Assembly: GCA_037576195.1 (NCBI GenBank) | Contig: CM075101.1 | Span: 26,970,001-27,034,000, forward strand | DNA from: Phytoseiulus persimilis | Taxonomy: Eukaryota > Arthropoda > Arachnida > Mesostigmata > Phytoseiidae | Reading direction: 5' to 3' | Length of the DNA stretch: 64,000 nucleotides | Shown: positions 61,692-64,000 of the stretch, one piece after another | Numbering within the stretch: position 1 is the first letter of the stretch | Layout of the letters: every line of letters begins with the position of its first letter | The notes under the pieces: generated by a model | What the model saw: the letters and a program-made list of their open reading frames with translations, nothing else | The model's database searches: none | What the model was told of the DNA's origin: nothing | Made by a program: the position numbers and the translations under genes

Positions 61692-64000
61692 ATCCTCGAA
61701 AAAGAAGACGACGAAGTCAACCCGCCATTTTTCCCATCAATTAGCCTGAGTCTTTCTCTACTCAGAGGTCACTTCACCTGTTCTCCGTCTGCTCTCAGAC
61801 CGAAGTTATAGCCCTAGGAATCAGGCCCACAATGTCTCGTTACACCTCCCTTGAACACTTCGAAGTCTCTCTCCGACGTTATCCGCAGTAGATCGGAATC
61901 GAGATTCTTGCCCACAATTTATTTGAGCCGTATTGCGAAAGGGCGTCTCAGAGCTCTCTGACTCCAGCTCAGGATGCCGGTTTGGCAGTTCTGGAAATTA
62001 CGCGATCAAATCCGGCTGGACTGACTAAGGATTTCAGCTACGACCTATCAGCGGGTTGTGCCTGAATCTTCGAGACGAACAGTTCGATTCCCTCAAAATT
62101 TTCATGAGGGTGGAATGTGATGCTCGGAAATGTACCCAGCGTGTGATCACTAGCTCGGGTGGTTTCATATCGACGAGGCCGCCAATGGGCATCACCTCGA
62201 TCGCGAAATACACCTCGCGATTTTTTGAAACTCCGTTAACACAGTCAATACACAGGTCCGCAGAAAAAGAGCAAGGACTAGACATCATGTTCCGTAATAC
62301 GGAGTGAAATGAATTTTCGTACCACCCCGGTACGGGAAATGAATTGCCAAGGACCGATATTCCGGCTGTTGGAAAGCCGCTTTTCACTCATCACCTCACA
62401 ATTCTGGAATCATTTCGCGCCCTGTTGCCCGAAAACAATCGAACTTTTCGATGGGGAAATTCATTCAAAGCCATGTTTGACCACTCGATCTGTGAGCCTG
62501 GGAACCGGACATTCTCCCGGTTGCTCAAGGAAACGGGACAAACGGACGGAAAAGGACACGTCCGGTCATATGGGAGCTCTACTGATGATTGATCTCGTCC
62601 TTTAAGGTCCTTCACCAGAGCATATGATCGGGCTCCGTTGGGGCTGTCCTATGTCGCCAATCCTCTCCATCAAAACATCACAGATCCCGAGCAAGAACTC
62701 CTCAGGACGAGGATCGCATTCAGATTTGCAAGGGAGAGAGACTTTGTTTGATATGAGGGAGAAGAAAATCTCCCTTTGTAAATACCAGACAAAACTTTCT
62801 CCGGCAGAAATTCTTGCATCGAATAAGACCCCATCCTAAATCAAAGCCGAAGGACCCGAGGAGGACGGAAGAAATCCTCAGATGATGGGGAAAGAACGGA
62901 TGTGGATGCCAGGAAACCCACCCCTGAAATAAAGGAAAGGGCCTCAAAATGGGCTCGCGTGCTCACGTGTGTACGCGCACCACACTTTGGGAACCACGTC
63001 TCTGGGATGCTCCCTTCCGTATCGTATTCGTCCAGACTTGGGGTGTGGCAGATCATCCACCCTGAGTACGTGTGCTTGACAAATTCCGGATGAAGCCGAT
63101 ATCGAAGTTCTGTTTGCCCCGAAAGCTCCGTTTCCTTTGCGATTCCAGAGGGATGAATCAGACGTCACAAAAAGTAGCTTATAGCAAAGCTAGATCGAGT
63201 CTGAAACTAGAAATTCTCAATGGGCAGGATGGGGATCTTCCCGCCGAGAAGAAGGGGGTTTGAGCCAGAAAAAATGATGAGGCAGAAGAAGAAGAAGTGT
63301 GTGTCAGAGGAAATTTCACATGCCCCGCCATGAACACCGTGAACAGAGCGTCAAGCATCAGGCCGTACTGGGTCGCAGTTAGGTTCCGCTCGTGTATAGC
63401 GTAGACATTGAAGAAGGATCCCAGATGTGAGTAGTAGACTCATCACTATTCAATTTTTCTGCGCCTCCTGGAATCGGAGTCATGAGCAATCGAAGTTGAG
63501 CGCGCCGAGCTTTCGCGAGCACCAAATACATCAACAGAGTGTCAGAAGATATCGTTCTACGAGATGCATGCGGAATACGGTTCGAGATACTCTTGAGAGC
63601 TGTCTTGAAATAGTTTTGGAATGCCTTGAAGCGGCCTCATCAGACTAATAAGGAAGCTTAGCGGAGGACCTGGCAACACTTCAGACGCCCGAAGCGGGCT
63701 GCTGCCCCTGTCTGTAGGGGCCAGTCTTGGGAATAGAACTGAACTCGCTTAGGACAATCATGCGTGAATATATTTGTAGGAAAGCTAGAGTGCGTTGATC
63801 TACAGCCGATGTCCTCCACAGGAGAACCTGAAGAAAACATTACGGCGGGAAAACGCATGGCTGAATACTGTTTTTCCGCAATGACCGTCGCATAGCTATT
63901 GCCATTAGAAGAATCCGATTGATCTGATTGCCTAGACGCTTGGAGATTTGCATCGTTTTTTTTTATTGCGAACCAATCTCGATTCCTGTTCAAGAATGGC
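61692..64000. other. Gene-poor end of the window
   Basis: No supported gene. CACTTTGGGAACCACG at about 62983-62998 looks like a hAT end on the minus strand. A minus-strand stretch near 63300-63420 reads VYAIHERNLTATQYGLMLDA and is protein-like, but no start or splice partner was found. A GAAGAA microsatellite lies at about 63281-63297. Confidence 0.3.

Overview
The window is nuclear DNA of a small-genome arthropod, most likely an arachnid and probably a mesostigmatid mite. The reasons are spliced genes with short GT-AG introns (many about 80-150 bp), AATAAA polyadenylation signals, roughly balanced base composition, an RR-type cuticle protein with the arachnid-style NEPG ending, and best resemblance of every recognised protein to animal families. 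The species call is inference. No bacterial genes, rRNA, tRNA or CRISPR array was seen.

Layout. 0-10 kb is mostly decayed mobile DNA: a broken Tc1-type transposase, a LINE reverse-transcriptase remnant, a TA-flanked element with a hAT-type MITE nested in it (exact 8-bp target duplication), and a Helitron-like element with a 45-bp minisatellite. 11-17.5 kb holds two paralogous 12-cysteine secreted proteins with identical intron positions. 17.5-30 kb is gene-poor, with LINE scraps and a second copy of the Helitron-like element. 30-41.6 kb is gene-rich: a cuticle protein, a Uev1/Mms2 ubiquitin-conjugating-enzyme variant, a complete ten-exon leukotriene-A4-hydrolase-type aminopeptidase, and a small tyrosine-rich secreted peptide on the minus strand. 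43-52.6 kb is one gene, the bifunctional 6-phosphofructo-2-kinase/fructose-2,6-bisphosphatase, with alternative first exons and duplicated alternative C-terminal exons. 55-59.2 kb holds two small secreted-protein genes on the minus strand and an ML-domain (NPC2-like) lipid-binding protein. 60.8-61.7 kb is a complete foldback-like transposon with an exact 8-bp target duplication. The rest shows no gene I can support.

The genes do not form one pathway. Housekeeping genes (PFKFB, Uev1, LTA4H) show no obvious core TATA except at one PFKFB first exon. Several secreted-product genes (both 12-Cys proteins and the two minus-strand peptides at 41 and 55 kb) have clear TATA boxes. All gene models were assembled by eye from splice signals, reading phase and family knowledge.
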